Below are positions 1 to 10,691 of a DNA stretch of 64,000 nt, piece by piece. Below the pieces are notes generated by a model that was not told the origin of the DNA, made no database searches, and worked only from the letters and a program-made list of their open reading frames with translations. Within the stretch, counting starts at the first letter, position 1. Every line of letters begins with the position of its first letter. The DNA is from Costus lasius (Eukaryota; Streptophyta; Magnoliopsida; Zingiberales; Costaceae): the NCBI GenBank assembly GCA_027563935.2, contig CM050448.1:63415843-63479842 (forward strand), written 5' to 3'. The position numbers and the translations under genes were made by a program.

Positions 1-374
1 GCTTGAAGGTGGCACAAGCAAAGAAGAAGAGGGAAGTCCTTAGCGGCATCTTCCCTATCCCCTCCTTGGCGCAAGTTCTCTTGAAGGTGGCGCAAGTGAG
101 GTGAAGGCTTGATTCTCTTCCCGAGGCTAGCACCAAGCGTGGAAGGGAGCGACGATCAAGGAGTCGACGCGTGGATACTTATAGAGGGCGAGCACTTGAT
201 CGTCTTCAACATGGCTTCGGCAACTAGACAAGCAAAAGAGGTACATCTCTAACACATCCTTGTGTCTTCTGTCTCGCATGGATCCTTGGGACTGGAATAT
301 GTTTCGGGTGTAATGATTCTTCCGCTGCATCCTGGGACTGCAAAATTTTAAATTACACCCGGTATTCCCTAACA
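1..374 (+). mobile_element. 3' end of an E-type copia LTR (left part outside the window)
   Basis: This stretch matches, with clear divergence, the end of the LTR at about 1290-1665: the same order of motifs (cttcccgaggctagcac, gggactg, gcaaaattttaaa) and the same terminal form ending in AACA at 374. The base after 374 continues inside another LTR of the same family. The simplest reading is that a complete element, whose 3' LTR ends at 374, inserted in the same orientation into an older LTR. No coding potential is seen. Confidence 0.7.
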
Positions 375-732
375 GAGATTGGGTGAAAATAAAGTGGTGA
401 CACACTTTGTCCAATCGGATATTAGTATGGCAAAGGGACTGTAATGCATCGGTATCTTATTGCGATGATAGAGATGTCGATGCTGATATCCATTCCAAAG
501 ACTTGGGTAGCAGCGATGCACTGCTATGTGCCACTCACTGCTTGTGATGACCTGAGTTCATCACTGCCAACGTTAGAGGAACCTACAGGCTCGCACAACT
601 TGAAACTCGGGTTCTCGTATTGATCGGGTAGCCTATTGATCGAGTTATTGGATAACTCGGATCTATTTGGGAGAATCCATCAGCACCATTGTGCCTGATG
701 AGATGGAAGGGACTCATTGGAGCTAACTTCAT

Positions 733-915
733 TTTTGGGCCAGATGGGCCAATTGGGCCCAATAGGTCATTTGTACCAAATGGGCTAAATGAAGTCTAAG
801 CTTGTAGCATGGACCAATGGGCCTCCAAGCCCAATGGGCGTGAAGCCTAGTTGGGGCGTGAGGCCTAATGGGCCTTGAGGCCCAATGGGCCATCAGGCCT
901 GATGGGCCATGACAA
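733..915 (+). repeat. TGGGCC-rich block in LTR U3
   Basis: About 180 bases hold at least six TGGGCC or GGGCC units plus several reverse-complement GGCCCA units, about 300 bases upstream of the TATA box. TGGGCC is the core of the plant site II promoter element bound by TCP factors. Use as an enhancer is inferred from motif and position only. Confidence 0.6.
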
Positions 916-929
916 TAAGTTGCTTTGCC

Positions 930-1175
930 CAATAGACATCATGGTGAATTAAATACTGCATTTAATTGTAGGAATTAATTATGTAATTAATTCTAAGTTT
1001 AATGATGAATTTAATTCTGAATTTGAAGAGTCACATCATTAATGATCATTATGAGACTTTAATTCAAAGTTTTAATGAGTCATTATGAGACTTTAATTCA
1101 GAGTTTAATTCTATAATTAATTCTGAATTTAATTCTATTATTAATGATGATTAATTCAGAGAATTTATTGCGGAA
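930..1175. repeat. AT-rich array of TTAATTCTGAATTTAATTC-like units
   Basis: About 245 bases of imperfect units built on TTTAATTC and its complement, with two close copies of a block containing attatgagactttaattca (near 1049 and 1084). It sits just upstream of the LTR TATA box and is likely a U3 spacer. Confidence 0.6.
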
Positions 1176-1217
1176 TTCCAAAGGTCTCAACGGAATTCCA
1201 AGGGTCACCATGTTTTC

Positions 1218-1225
1218 TATAAAAG
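1218..1225 (+). promoter_or_regulatory. TATA box of the E-type LTR
   Basis: TATAAAAG lies about 445 bases before the LTR end, as expected for a U3 promoter followed by a long R-U5. It is the best TATA match in this LTR. The matching segment is missing from both LTRs of element E. Confidence 0.55.
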
Positions 1226-1665
1226 AAGAGGGGGAGAGGAGTTGGCGTGGACTTGGTCTTTTGGAAGAGATTTTTCTCCTTGGCGCCTTCTCCCTTCTCC
1301 TCTCTCCTCTTGGCATTCGCAAGGTTGGACCTTGGCGAAATTTCCATCACCTCTCCTTGGCGTCTTCTCTTAGAGGGTGGAGCAAGTACTTGAGGACTCC
1401 CTGAGGCATGGATCTTCTTCCCGAGGCTAGCACTGGGCGTGGAAGAAGAGAACTCGAGCGTCGGCTGTGTGCGAGACTGCAGAGGGCGAACATTTGGGCG
1501 CCTGCATCGCATCCTTAATCTACGCTGCAAGGTATCATCTCCTACTCACCGTGTTGATTCCCTCGCATGACTCGATCTTCTGGGTTTTTGGGACTGGCCT
1601 GTTTCGGGGATTGCTTCCACTGTGCATGTCTGTAAAATTTTAAAAATCCCCAGGGTTTTCCAACA

Positions 1666-1925
1666 GCATGTATACCTCACCTCTTTCAGTTGCCCAGGAG
1701 TTGTAATTAAAAGACATATCTTCAAATCTATCAAGAATAGAAAGATTATCAAACACTAATCAATCAAATTATTATTTTTTTTAGAATATATAAAAAATAG
1801 AAAATAGAAAACACAAGCAAATTCACAAATTTCATAAATCAGAGTTTTGTCACAACTTGTGAAAACAAATAAAACTTGTTGTGTAGCAATACTAACAACT
1901 ATTTTGATATTAACAAAACTAAAGT
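1666..1925 (-). other. Leader of a minus-strand Athila/Tat-type gypsy element
   Basis: A-rich noncoding sequence lies directly before an inverted Asp-tRNA primer site. The leader of element G at 53040-53194 has the same build. No gag follows to the left, because an E-type LTR abuts it at 1665. Confidence 0.5.
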
Positions 1926-1942
1926 CCCCGGCAATGGCGCCA
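1926..1942 (-). other. Primer-binding site, tRNA-Asp type
   Basis: CCCCGGCAATGGCGCCA is the reverse complement of the primer site used by Athila/Tat elements. It matches the plant tRNA-Asp 3' end as I remember it except for one A in place of C. Its orientation places the 5' LTR at higher coordinates. Confidence 0.7.
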
Positions 1943-2074
1943 AAAACTTGTTGTATCCCAACAAGTAGGTGGACAAAAACTTATTTCTGGTGTCGCGGCC
2001 AAACTCGTTGTTTGGCGTACAGGGACTTAGTCACTCCCTAACATGGCTCCAAAAACTTGTTATGTCACCAAGCT
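1943..2074 (-). other. Spacer with a second, degenerate primer-site/LTR junction
   Basis: The true primer site is followed by aaaacttgttg. About 100 bases further on, at 2044-2060, ggctccaaaaacttgtta repeats that junction in degenerate form, and a further cttgttg leads into the LTR end at 2075. This looks like a local duplication of the LTR/primer-site junction. Confidence 0.4.
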
Positions 2075-2480
2075 TGTTGTGTCCGCAAGTGCACGAATAC
2101 TTGAAGTAATAATTAAGATATCGAACCCACAGAGACCTATGTGTTAAGTACCAAATAGTTGTATTCTTACTAGCTAAGCAACCGATTTTAAGGCAAGTAA
2201 TGATAGGAAGAGCGTAAAGATAAACAGAGAGAGAAGCTGGGACTAGGGTTTCATCCGCTTTAATTTCAATGACTAGATATAAATAAAAGGTCGTCAGACT
2301 AATTTCATCATGATAAAGACATAATTTACTTCATAAAAGGATCATCTCACTTTCGTGCAGATAATCATGCAGGGACCAATCCTCGCTTTCGCGCAAGATC
2401 TATCCCAACGCTGAAAATAAGTAAATCATCAAACAAAGAACTAAAGGATCACTTTCGCGCAAGATATATCCCTCTCCTGT
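2075..2480 (-). mobile_element. LTR end of an Athila/Tat-type gypsy element, truncated
   Basis: Inverted relative to 15295-15618, it carries the same landmarks: tgcacttgc before the terminal ACACAACA, the phrase gatatcgaacccacagagacc, and a tagggtttcatccgc block. A jcggcgcaagatc-like unit (cgcgcaagat) is repeated at about 2390 and 2455. The LTR breaks at about 2480, where plus-strand third-ORF sequence begins, so the junction is a rearrangement. Confidence 0.55.
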
Positions 2481-2737
2481 ACCGACAAGAGCAGCGCATG
2501 GAGAAGATCATAGGTTCCATGGGGAGGATGTCCGACGCCATGAGCCACATTCACCAAGATGTCAAGGCGTTGGGGAACTATATGGAAGAGATGGGTAACT
2601 TTCTCTACAATCGCTTTGGCTTCGAGGATACCAGGACGGGGTGGTATTTATGGTGATGCAGGAGAAGGAGGTTCTCAGGATCCCATGGACACCACCCCGG
2701 CTAAGGGAGATGATGAGGAGACGGATTCAGATGAGTA
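2481..2737 (+). pseudogene. C-terminal fragment of the third ORF of a gypsy element (copy II)
   Basis: One frame reads through a helical, charged stretch (RQEQRMEKIIGSMGRM..., about 50 residues) to about 2640. A one-base shift then leads into an acidic tail ending DDEETDSDE and a TAG at 2735-2737. The composition resembles the coiled-coil end of the ORF at 15620-16907, and I take the two as the same gene in two element copies. There is no start here; the 5' part was lost at the 2480 junction. No enzymatic motif or membrane segment is visible and the function is unknown. Homology is judged by eye. Confidence 0.45.
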
Positions 2738-4403
2738 GAGCGTTGTGAGTATCTTTCTCCTATTCTTATTGCTCTACTTATATTTTACTGTATGATATTG
2801 ATTTTATACTTGTGTTGGGAAGGATGACTCTATCAAACTTCTTGTGTCCTACTACTATTGATCCTCGTTTCTGAGATTTAATTGCTACATGATTTCAATT
2901 TGGTTGTATTAAGAGGATTTGATGACTGCTATACTTTCTTTTGATATGGTTGTATTGAGATTCTATTGATACTTGATTTGATAATAGTTTGATATGGTTG
3001 TATTTGATATTTTGATATTTGGGATTGATACACTCTGTGTTTTGTATCATATGTGATTTGGTATTCATGATTTTAGTATGATTTGGTAATAATGATATAT
3101 ATGCCTGTGTGGTTTGTTTGGTCATGAAAATACTGTCGTTATCTTGCTGAAATTTTTCTTGATGATGAAATATTGTTCATGACAATGCTTGAAGAATTGG
3201 AAATAGATCTAAAATGATGTGTTTATTTCTTTGATTTAATCTGTTGAAATTTTCCATGATTGATACATGAAGTTTTGGGTGAATATATTGTTTAATTAAT
3301 GAGATTTGAAAGTGAAGTAATTCTTTTGGATAAAATGAGCATATGTTGTGTGATTTTCATATTGATATCAATTGATTAAACCTAGTAGATCATTAAAGTC
3401 CATCTTGTTATTTGTTGGGAAGAAAGAACCCAAAATCCACAAACAAAAGTGATCCCCCTATTTGGCACTGCGAAAAATTGGCAGTGGTACCTAAAGTTAT
3501 GGGTTGAAGTCTGAAAAGAATAACTCCTCTTCTTGGCATTGTATTTGCAATGGTACCTAAGATAAGAGTTGAAGTTCAATAAAAAGTATGTATCTATGTG
3601 GATGCATGCCATGAGAGAGATTCTTTTACATTAACTCCGCTATCTCAAGAAGAATTCTTTCTACTTAAAGAGATATGAGTTCAATTATGTTGGTTATATG
3701 ACCAATAAATTATAAATATGTCATAGAAGAAAGGTGGTATTCATTTTAGAAAATGTCAAAGATACATAAAAAAGAGAGAGAAAAATTTGAGTGGAAAAAG
3801 ATTTTGTGATACCTAGTCCTGTAAACAAAGACATCATGGACTCAAGGTTATAACTAGGTGAACTCATGAGATTGAAATTCTATTTATGCACATTGCAAAA
3901 TTTTATTTGATTGAGTCATGGATCTCAAGGATTGAATTCAGAGGACGATATATTTATTTGAAATTTTGAGTATTTATTTGATGTGAATTTTATATAGGTA
4001 ACTATATCTTAGAAATTTATTCATCATCTGAAGGTTTACTTTCATAATCAGTATTGTTTTCTTTATTTTCTTCAGGACAAGCAACATTTGAGCCTTATGT
4101 ATTTTGATGACTCTAAATTTCATAGCATATTTCTTAGTAAATCCACTGCATTTCTGGGTCATAATCATGCTCTGTTGCTTATTTTCATGCCTTATTTTTC
4201 AAATATTTTGGAAACTATACCTTTCTTGGTTTTTTATCAATTTCAGGTAAAAAGACATCATTATCATGAGTTTTCAATCAATTTCGATGCGTGGACGAAT
4301 TCTAATCATAAGAGGAGTTTGCACACAAAATTTCAAGTCAAACCAGATTTTCCTGCGATATTACGGTAGTGCAGTAATTAATTTTATGGTCGTAATCTGG
4401 GAA
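2738..4403 (+). other. 3' noncoding region of gypsy copy II
   Basis: AT-rich, without coding potential. Positions 2738 to about 3880 align by eye with 61946-62800 in another gypsy copy, including the stretches near 3240-3350 and 62280-62400 and the block after 'aacctagtag'. It holds two tandem hairpins, described separately. A pyrimidine tract ending in CAG|GTAAAAAG lies at about 4230-4255. Confidence 0.6.
3460..3555 (+). other. Pair of tandem hairpins with covarying stems (copy II)
   Basis: First hairpin: CACTGC (3466-3471), a 9-base loop, GCAGTG (3481-3486). Second: CATTG (3537-3541), a 6-base loop, CAATG (3548-3552). Both sit in the frame TTGGCA...GTGGTACC or ATGGTACC and each is followed by a gttgaagt phrase. 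The homologous pair in copy III has CACTAT/ATAGTG and CACTGT/ACAGTG. The element carries two per copy. Confidence 0.65.
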
Positions 4404-4670
4404 TATGGCACTACCGTAATGAATTTCACGGCCGCAACCCGCAGAAGATTTTTTTGGAAATTACGGCACTACCATAATGAATTTTACGGTGCCATGATTT
4501 CGGTCCAGATTCGGGCAGAGACTTCAAAGGATTGCGTAAGAATTACCGCATGCTATAAGGATTTTTATGGTGCTGTAATTACAGGCCATATACCTACAGA
4601 AACTTCATAAGTAATTACGGCAGTACCGTAATGATCGTCACGGTACCGTAATTTTGCGCCCAGTTGCCCG
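4340..4670. repeat. Array of palindromic TACGG-ACCGTA units
   Basis: About ten imperfect units of ttacggcactaccgtaatga type occur in roughly 330 bases, several self-complementary (for example cacggtaccgta near 4640). A shorter version lies at 60663-60778 in copy III, and most of the array is duplicated at 14097-14345. Role unknown. Confidence 0.65.
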
Positions 4671-5601
4671 ATTCTTCCGTCGAAAAATTAAACAAATGAT
4701 TTCTCGAGATTTAGGGCACCAATTGAAGATCCGAAAAATGGGGAACACTCAGCATTAGCAAGGGGAGATTTTCAAAGAAAAAGGAACAATTTTCATACAT
4801 GTTCGAGGGAGAGTTTCAGGAATCGACGCCGCGCTAGGGTTCATGGCCGTTCATTGTACAAACCATCTCCGGCCATGAAATTTGAAAGGAAGCTTTGCAT
4901 GAGGAAGGAGAACACACCACAGAAGTTTCAGAGTGAAAGGAGATCGATCAAGGGAGAAATCAACAAAAACATGGTCGCCTGCACTGTTCATCGCGACTCT
5001 GCTGCAAATTACGGGCTGTAATTTTCATTACAGCCCTGTTTTGTAACTTTTACTCTTCCCTTTTGATTTCTGATCAATCTAAAACCATGTTTTATTGTAA
5101 TCCTTCAATCATGCTAGCTTAAACTTTCTTTTGGGACAAAAGGTATAATCTCCTTGATCTTTCAATGACTAGATGATCTTTATTCCATCAAAATATTTTT
5201 GGTATGGTAATTTTACTTAAGAGATTAATGTCTTTAATCTTTTCTGGTTTCAATCATTAACATGTATTAGAGTTTTGTGTTCTGGTATGAGAAGATGATA
5301 CGCAAAACTTAGAACCCTAGAATTTATGGTAGGAGCTCATCATAAGAGATTAGTTGTGTTCTTAACTTTAGATTTTAGAAGTTTAATTCTTGTTGATGTT
5401 CTGATCTAGAAATTATTATTGTTTTATACATGAAAATATGCTAGAGATAGATATTGGATTGTTTGAAAACCTTAAGTAAAACCTGTGAAACTAAGGTATG
5501 AGAATACTTAGTTCTGCTTGAGATCTTGAAATTGAGATGGAATGCATGAGAGTGATTCATAATCTCTCTGTTAAAGTTTACTTATATTAAACATTGGATA
5601 G
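4404..5601. repeat. 1.2-kb direct repeat, left copy
   Basis: Positions 4404-5601 match 14097-15294 base for base except for about ten differences by eye. Together they bracket copia A. The sequence is gypsy LTR-like or 3' noncoding DNA. The right copy runs on through 'gatagatcttgc' into a gypsy LTR end, while the left copy breaks into the LTR of A. Confidence 0.85.
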
Positions 5602-6783
5602 TCCCCTAACATGGGGGCGAAACCCTAATAGGCGCATGTAGAGGATTTAACGCAGCGGAATAGGTTTCTAGATCGATGCATGCAGTATGATCAACTTTAA
5701 ATTTTCATATACATGAGGATCGATTCTTACCAATGCCATTTCTTGGATGGCGTCTAGGAAGAAGAGAGTCGAATGCTTCTCCTAAAATGGTGCGCACACA
5801 AGGTGATGTCGCCTACTCCTTGTTGATCCTTGTGCTAGCAAGGTTCTCCAAGGGTCCTTGTCGTATGGAAGGGAAGAGAAGACAACTTTGCTTGGCGAAA
5901 AAACCTCTCCCTTGTCGTCTCAACTTCTCCTCTCGAGAATGTGTGTAGAGACCAAGCCAAAGAGGCGACAAGAGGCGTGAAAGAGAGAACGTGAGGCGTG
6001 CCCACGTTTAGAGACATGTTTTCTAAAAATAGAAAAATCTCAACTTGTGATGCGACCATGAGTTTACCCCAATCGCAAATTCCTCTCCTCTTGAACCATG
6101 CGCTCACTTGATGAGCCGGTTCAATTTGGTCTAGTTCAAAGACCAATTAACCCAAGCAATTTGGTCTAGATCACAATAAACCCTAAGGCTCCAGATCTAA
6201 CCGTTCATCTCTTGATGCTCCTATAGAACATGACACTCCAAACTAGGAGACGGCAATCCTATATCTATCACTAGCACCCTAACATGACTCATGCTCATCA
6301 TCCAAGATAGTCTATAACCATTATGTTTCAAATGATATTGAACTACCTCAAAACAATGCCAATCATCATTTAGAAACACAAGTGATCTCAAGTCAGAGGA
6401 AGTATGCCACTTGTTTGCATACAAGGATTATTCACATTGTGACAAGCAATTGAATATCCTAGTAGGGTCTGTCCAGTACATCCAATGTACCCATGAGTCT
6501 ACATCTTATTCCATGCTCGAAGCATCCTATAAGATTAGAACACACATTAGTCTCAATCATATCAAGGCTGTCTCATGTTTACCAAGATATCTCGACTAAG
6601 GACTTAACTGCATGTCAGCCTAGCTGAACAGCTTTGAGACATTATTCAGAAGTACACATATTGCAGCAGACAATGTAACAACCTGAATAACAACCATTGC
6701 CTTTATAAACAAAAGAGTTTATATACATGATACTCATGGAATCCCAAGGCCTCAAACATTAGCCTTAAGGGCATACCCCAACA
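5600..6783 (-). repeat. 3' LTR of A, with internal deletion
   Basis: Matches 12432-14096 but lacks the 485 bases equal to 13051-13535; the join is at about 6219, with only C/T microhomology. Positions about 6540-6783 differ at many sites from the 5' LTR of A yet read identically to the first roughly 250 bases of the LTRs of D. Confidence 0.9.
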
Positions 6784-6794
6784 ATCTCCCACTT
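6784..6794 (-). other. Polypurine tract of A
   Basis: ATCTCCCACTT on the plus strand, AAGTGGGAGAT on the element strand, abuts the 3' LTR and would prime plus-strand DNA synthesis. B, C, D and E carry the same 11-mer. Confidence 0.85.
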
Positions 6795-6803
6795 GCACTT
6801 AAT

Positions 6804-9800
6804 CTAATGGTTGAGAAATCTCAAACCCATATTATTACAGTGCTTCTCATGCTTCTGCTGCGCCAGAGGCTTTGTAAGCGGGTCAGCCAGATTGTTTTCT
6901 GTATGAACCTTGCAGACTTTGATCTCGCCTCGATCAATGATCTCTCGGATCAAATGAAACCTTCTCTGTATGTGCTTGGACTTCTGGTGCGACCGTGCTT
7001 CCTTTGCTTGTGCAATTGCTCCAGTGTTATCACAGAAGATAACCAATGGATCAGCACTCGAAGGAATAACACCAAGTTCCTGAACGAACTTACGAATCCA
7101 CACTGCCTCCTTAGATGCTTCTGAGGCTGCAACATACTCGGCTTCTGTTGTGGAATCAGCAACAATAGACTGTTTGAAACTTTTCCACACCACTGCTCCT
7201 CCATTCAAGCTAAAAACATAGCCTGATTGAGATCGGAAATCATCCTGGTCAGATTGGAACGAAGCGTCAGTATATCCTTCAATACTGAGTTCTTCCTGAC
7301 CACCATACACCAAGAACATATCTTTGGTCCTCCGCAGATATTTTAAAATGTTCTTGACTGCAATCAAGTGTGCCTTACCTGGACTACTTTGGAATCGACT
7401 GGTCACGCTTAACCCGTAAGCAACGTCTCGGTGAGTACACAACATCGCATACATAATGGACCCAATAGCCGAAGCATAAGGCGTATTATCCATTTCATCT
7501 TTCTCAGTCTGTGTTTGTGGACACTGACTCTTTGAAAGATTCAGACCATGTCTGACTGGAAGATATCCTCTTTTAGAATTCTCTAAATGGAATCTCTCCA
7601 GGACTTTATCGATGTAAGTACTCTGGCACAGCCCGAGAAGCCTCTTAGATCTATCCCTGTAGATCTTCACACCTAATACATAGGCTGCTTCTCCTAAATC
7701 TTTCATCTGGAAACATTTCCTTAACCATGCCTTGACAGCATGCAGTTCAGGAATGTCGTTTCCAATGATCAAGATGTCATCGACGTAGAGGACTAGGAAA
7801 GTAATTACGCTCCCACTAAACCTCTTATATACACACGGGTCATCTTCATTCTTGATGAAACCAAATTCACTGATTGATTCATCAAAACGAATATTCCAGC
7901 TTCTTGATGCTTGTTTAAGTCCATAAATGGACTTCTTTAATTTGCATATTTTATGACGATCTGATGGATTTGTGAAACCTTCAGGTTGTGTCATATACAC
8001 ATCCTCATCCAGTTTTCCATTAAGGAAAGCGGTCTTCACATCCATCTGCCAGATCTCATAATCATAATATGCTGCTATCGCAAGAATAATCCGAATAGAC
8101 TTGAACATAGCTACAGGAGAGAAAGTTTCATCATAATCTATCCCGTAGATTTGTTTGAAACCTTTCGCAACAAGCCTGCCTTTATAGGTAACCACGTTAC
8201 CATCCATGTCAATCTTCTTCTTGAAGATCCACTTACAGCCTATAGGGATTACTCCCGGAGGCGGATCAACCAAATCCCAAACTTGGTTATCTGACATGGA
8301 GTCCATCTCGGCGCGCATAGCTTCAAGCCATCTTGCTGAGTCCGGTCCACTGACCGCATCCGCATAAGTGAGGGGTTCATCATGATCAATGATGTAGACT
8401 CCGTCATAGCGCTCAGGCTGTCGACGGATCCTTCCCGATCTACGCGGTTCCCGTGATATCTGAGCCTCAGGTTGTTCAGTAACCTGTTTCACTGGCTCAG
8501 GCTCATCCAACTGTGCTTGACTACTTTGTCCTTCCTCTGAATTCTCATCCAGCTTTATTTCTCTCCCATTGGCCTCTTGCAGAAGAAACTCCTTCTCAAG
8601 AAAAATAGCCGTTCGAGCAACAAACACTTTGTTCTCTTTGGGATCGTAGAAATAATAACCCTTTGTTTCTTTAGGGTAACCGACAAAGATACATTTCTCA
8701 GATCTGCTTTCCAATTTCCCAGAGGCGAGCTTTTTGACATAAGCCTCGCAACCCCAGATCTTAATAAATGTCAAGCTCGGCTGTTTCCCATACCATAACT
8801 CATATGGAGTCTTTGAAACTGCCTTGGATGGCACTCGGTTTAGTACCTTTGCAGCTGTCTCCAGTTCAAATCCCCAAAAGGAGTAAGGTAAAATAGCCTG
8901 ACTCATCATAGAGCGTACCATATCCAGTAAGGTTCTATTTCTCGTTTCGGACACACCATTCCATTGCAGTGTTCCTGGCGGAGTGAGCTATGAGACAATC
9001 CCACACTCCATCAGATAGTCAGTAAACTCATGACTCAAGTATTCTCCACCTCGATCTGAGCGAAGTGCCTTGATATTTCGGCCTAACTGATTCTGTACTT
9101 CATTCTTGAACTCTTTGAACTTGTCAAAAGATTCACTTTTATGTCTCATTAAATAGACATACCCGTATCTACTGAAATCATCAGTAAAGGTAATGAAGTA
9201 TAGATAGCCACCTCTGGCATGTTTACTAAATGGGCCACACACATCACTGTGTATAAGGTCAAGTAAATCTGAAGCCCTTTGACCTTTATTAGAAAAAGGA
9301 GCTTTTGTCATTTTGCCCATTAAACAAGCTTTGCATGTATCAATCTCCTCACAAGAGAATGATCCCAGCAGTCCATGATCATGCAACCGCTTAATGCGTT
9401 TCTTGTTTATATGGCCTAAACGACTATGCCATAATAAGGTGCTGTCATCAGCATACTTGGCTTTCTTATTATCAATTTGCTGTATAGAACATTCCATGTC
9501 CAACATGAATAACCCATTGTTAATTGATCCAGTAGCATAAACAATATTATCAAAAGAAACAACACACTTTGAAATATTGCATTCAAAGGAAAATCCTTTC
9601 CTGACAAGAGCAGGAATAGAGATAATATTTTTCGTAATACTCGAAACAAAATAACAATTGTCCAGTTCTAATACAAGTCCAGATGGTAAAGAGATGTAAT
9701 AAACTCCTACAGCAATAGCAGCAACCCGTGCCTCGTTTCCAACTCGTAGGTCCACCTCATGCTGTCCCACCTGTCTTCTTCTCTTGAGTTCCTGTACATT

Positions 9801-10691
9801 TGAACAAATGTGAACTCCACATACAGTGTCCAACACCCATGATATAGAAGAAGAAAACATGACCTCAGTCACAAAAATACCTGAGCCAGAAGCGAAAGAA
9901 TTGCTTCCCTTCTTATCTCCTTGGAGCGCTTTACAGTCCTTTTTCCAGTGACCCAACTGGCCACAATGGAAACATCTGTATTCCTTCGACCGCTTAACCT
10001 TTTGCTTCAGAGCCTTGTTGTAGTTCTTGACAGGGGCTTTGCCCTTCTTCCCCTTCCTTTTGTTCCTTGCAGGAATCATCAAGACAGAGGATGAAGGCTT
10101 TCCCTTTAGAGTCTCCTCTGTAGTCAAGAGCATATTCAGCAACTCTGCCGGCGTACAGTCGATCTTGTTCATATTAAAATTAATGATGAACGGATCGAAA
10201 GAAGCCGGGAGAGACTGCAAAATAATATCTACAGCAAGCTCCTGATTGATGGTATGTCCCAGTTTCTCTAGAGCCTCTTTGTGCCCAATCATCTTGAGCA
10301 CGTGAGCTCCCACTGGACTCCCTTCAGCCAGTTTGCTCTGAAAGAAAAGTTTAGTCAAATTGTAGCGTTCAGTCCTCGCCTGTGCAGCATACAGCAACTT
10401 GAGGTTTGCTATAATTTCTATAGCAGAGAGATCCTCATGCTGACGCTGCAGCTGTGGCGTCATAGACGCAAGCATCAGGCAAGCAACATCAATGCTATCA
10501 TTGACATGCTTCTCATAAGCTTCGCGAACCGCCCTTGCGGCGTTCGGAGCGGGTTGAGGTGGTATAGCCGTCTCGAGGACATACAGTTTCCTCTCAGCCT
10601 TATGAACAATCTTAAGGTGTCCATACCAGTCTGAGAAGTTTGGCCCAGCAAACTTCTCCCTTTCCAGTAGGGATCGCACATTGAAATTCGT
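6804..10691 (-). pseudogene. gag-pol polyprotein of copia A, broken
   Basis: One frame of about 1295 codons encodes the coat protein and replication enzymes of the element. Order: gag; CCHC zinc knuckle ([14 protein letters not shown]); protease (WVLDTVCG); HHCC integrase finger ending DTCKAC; integrase core with Asp in IHSDVCGPF, Asp in LRSDRGGEY and Glu in VSETRN; RT with YVDDILIIGND; RNase H with TTEAEY and CDNTGAIAQ; end LRFLNH. Two lesions: the start is ACG (10689-10691) where B and C have ATG, and a TAG at 8988-8990 replaces the Gln codon CAG found in B, falling between the second Asp and the Glu of the integrase. The two halves are in the same frame. CTRPD of the sister copies is CTHRD here. 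Confidence 0.92.

Larger units (their letters stand above)
375..1665 (+). mobile_element. Remainder of an older E-type copia LTR
   Basis: Positions 375 to about 735 align with 59677-60035, inside the 3' LTR of element E, so the first roughly 613 bases of this LTR are missing here. The LTR then runs through a TGGGCC-rich block, an AT-rich block and a TATA box, and ends in CCAACA at 1665, where a gypsy leader begins. It is a solo LTR or the 3' LTR of an older element. GAGAT at 375-379 is the predicted TSD of the element ending at 374; its partner lies left of the window. Confidence 0.7.

Noticed and set aside
1144..1530. Overlapping ORFs on both strands at 1144-1530
   Set aside because: They lie in U3/R of an LTR next to its TATA box; no domain and no conservation with the first LTR piece.
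6411..6599. A 62-64 codon ORF recurring in the LTRs (6411-6599, 13727-13915, 18178-18372, 25598-25792, 28038-28232)
   Set aside because: It is antisense to the elements and recurs only because LTRs are repeated; D and E do not keep it, and no motif or start context supports it.
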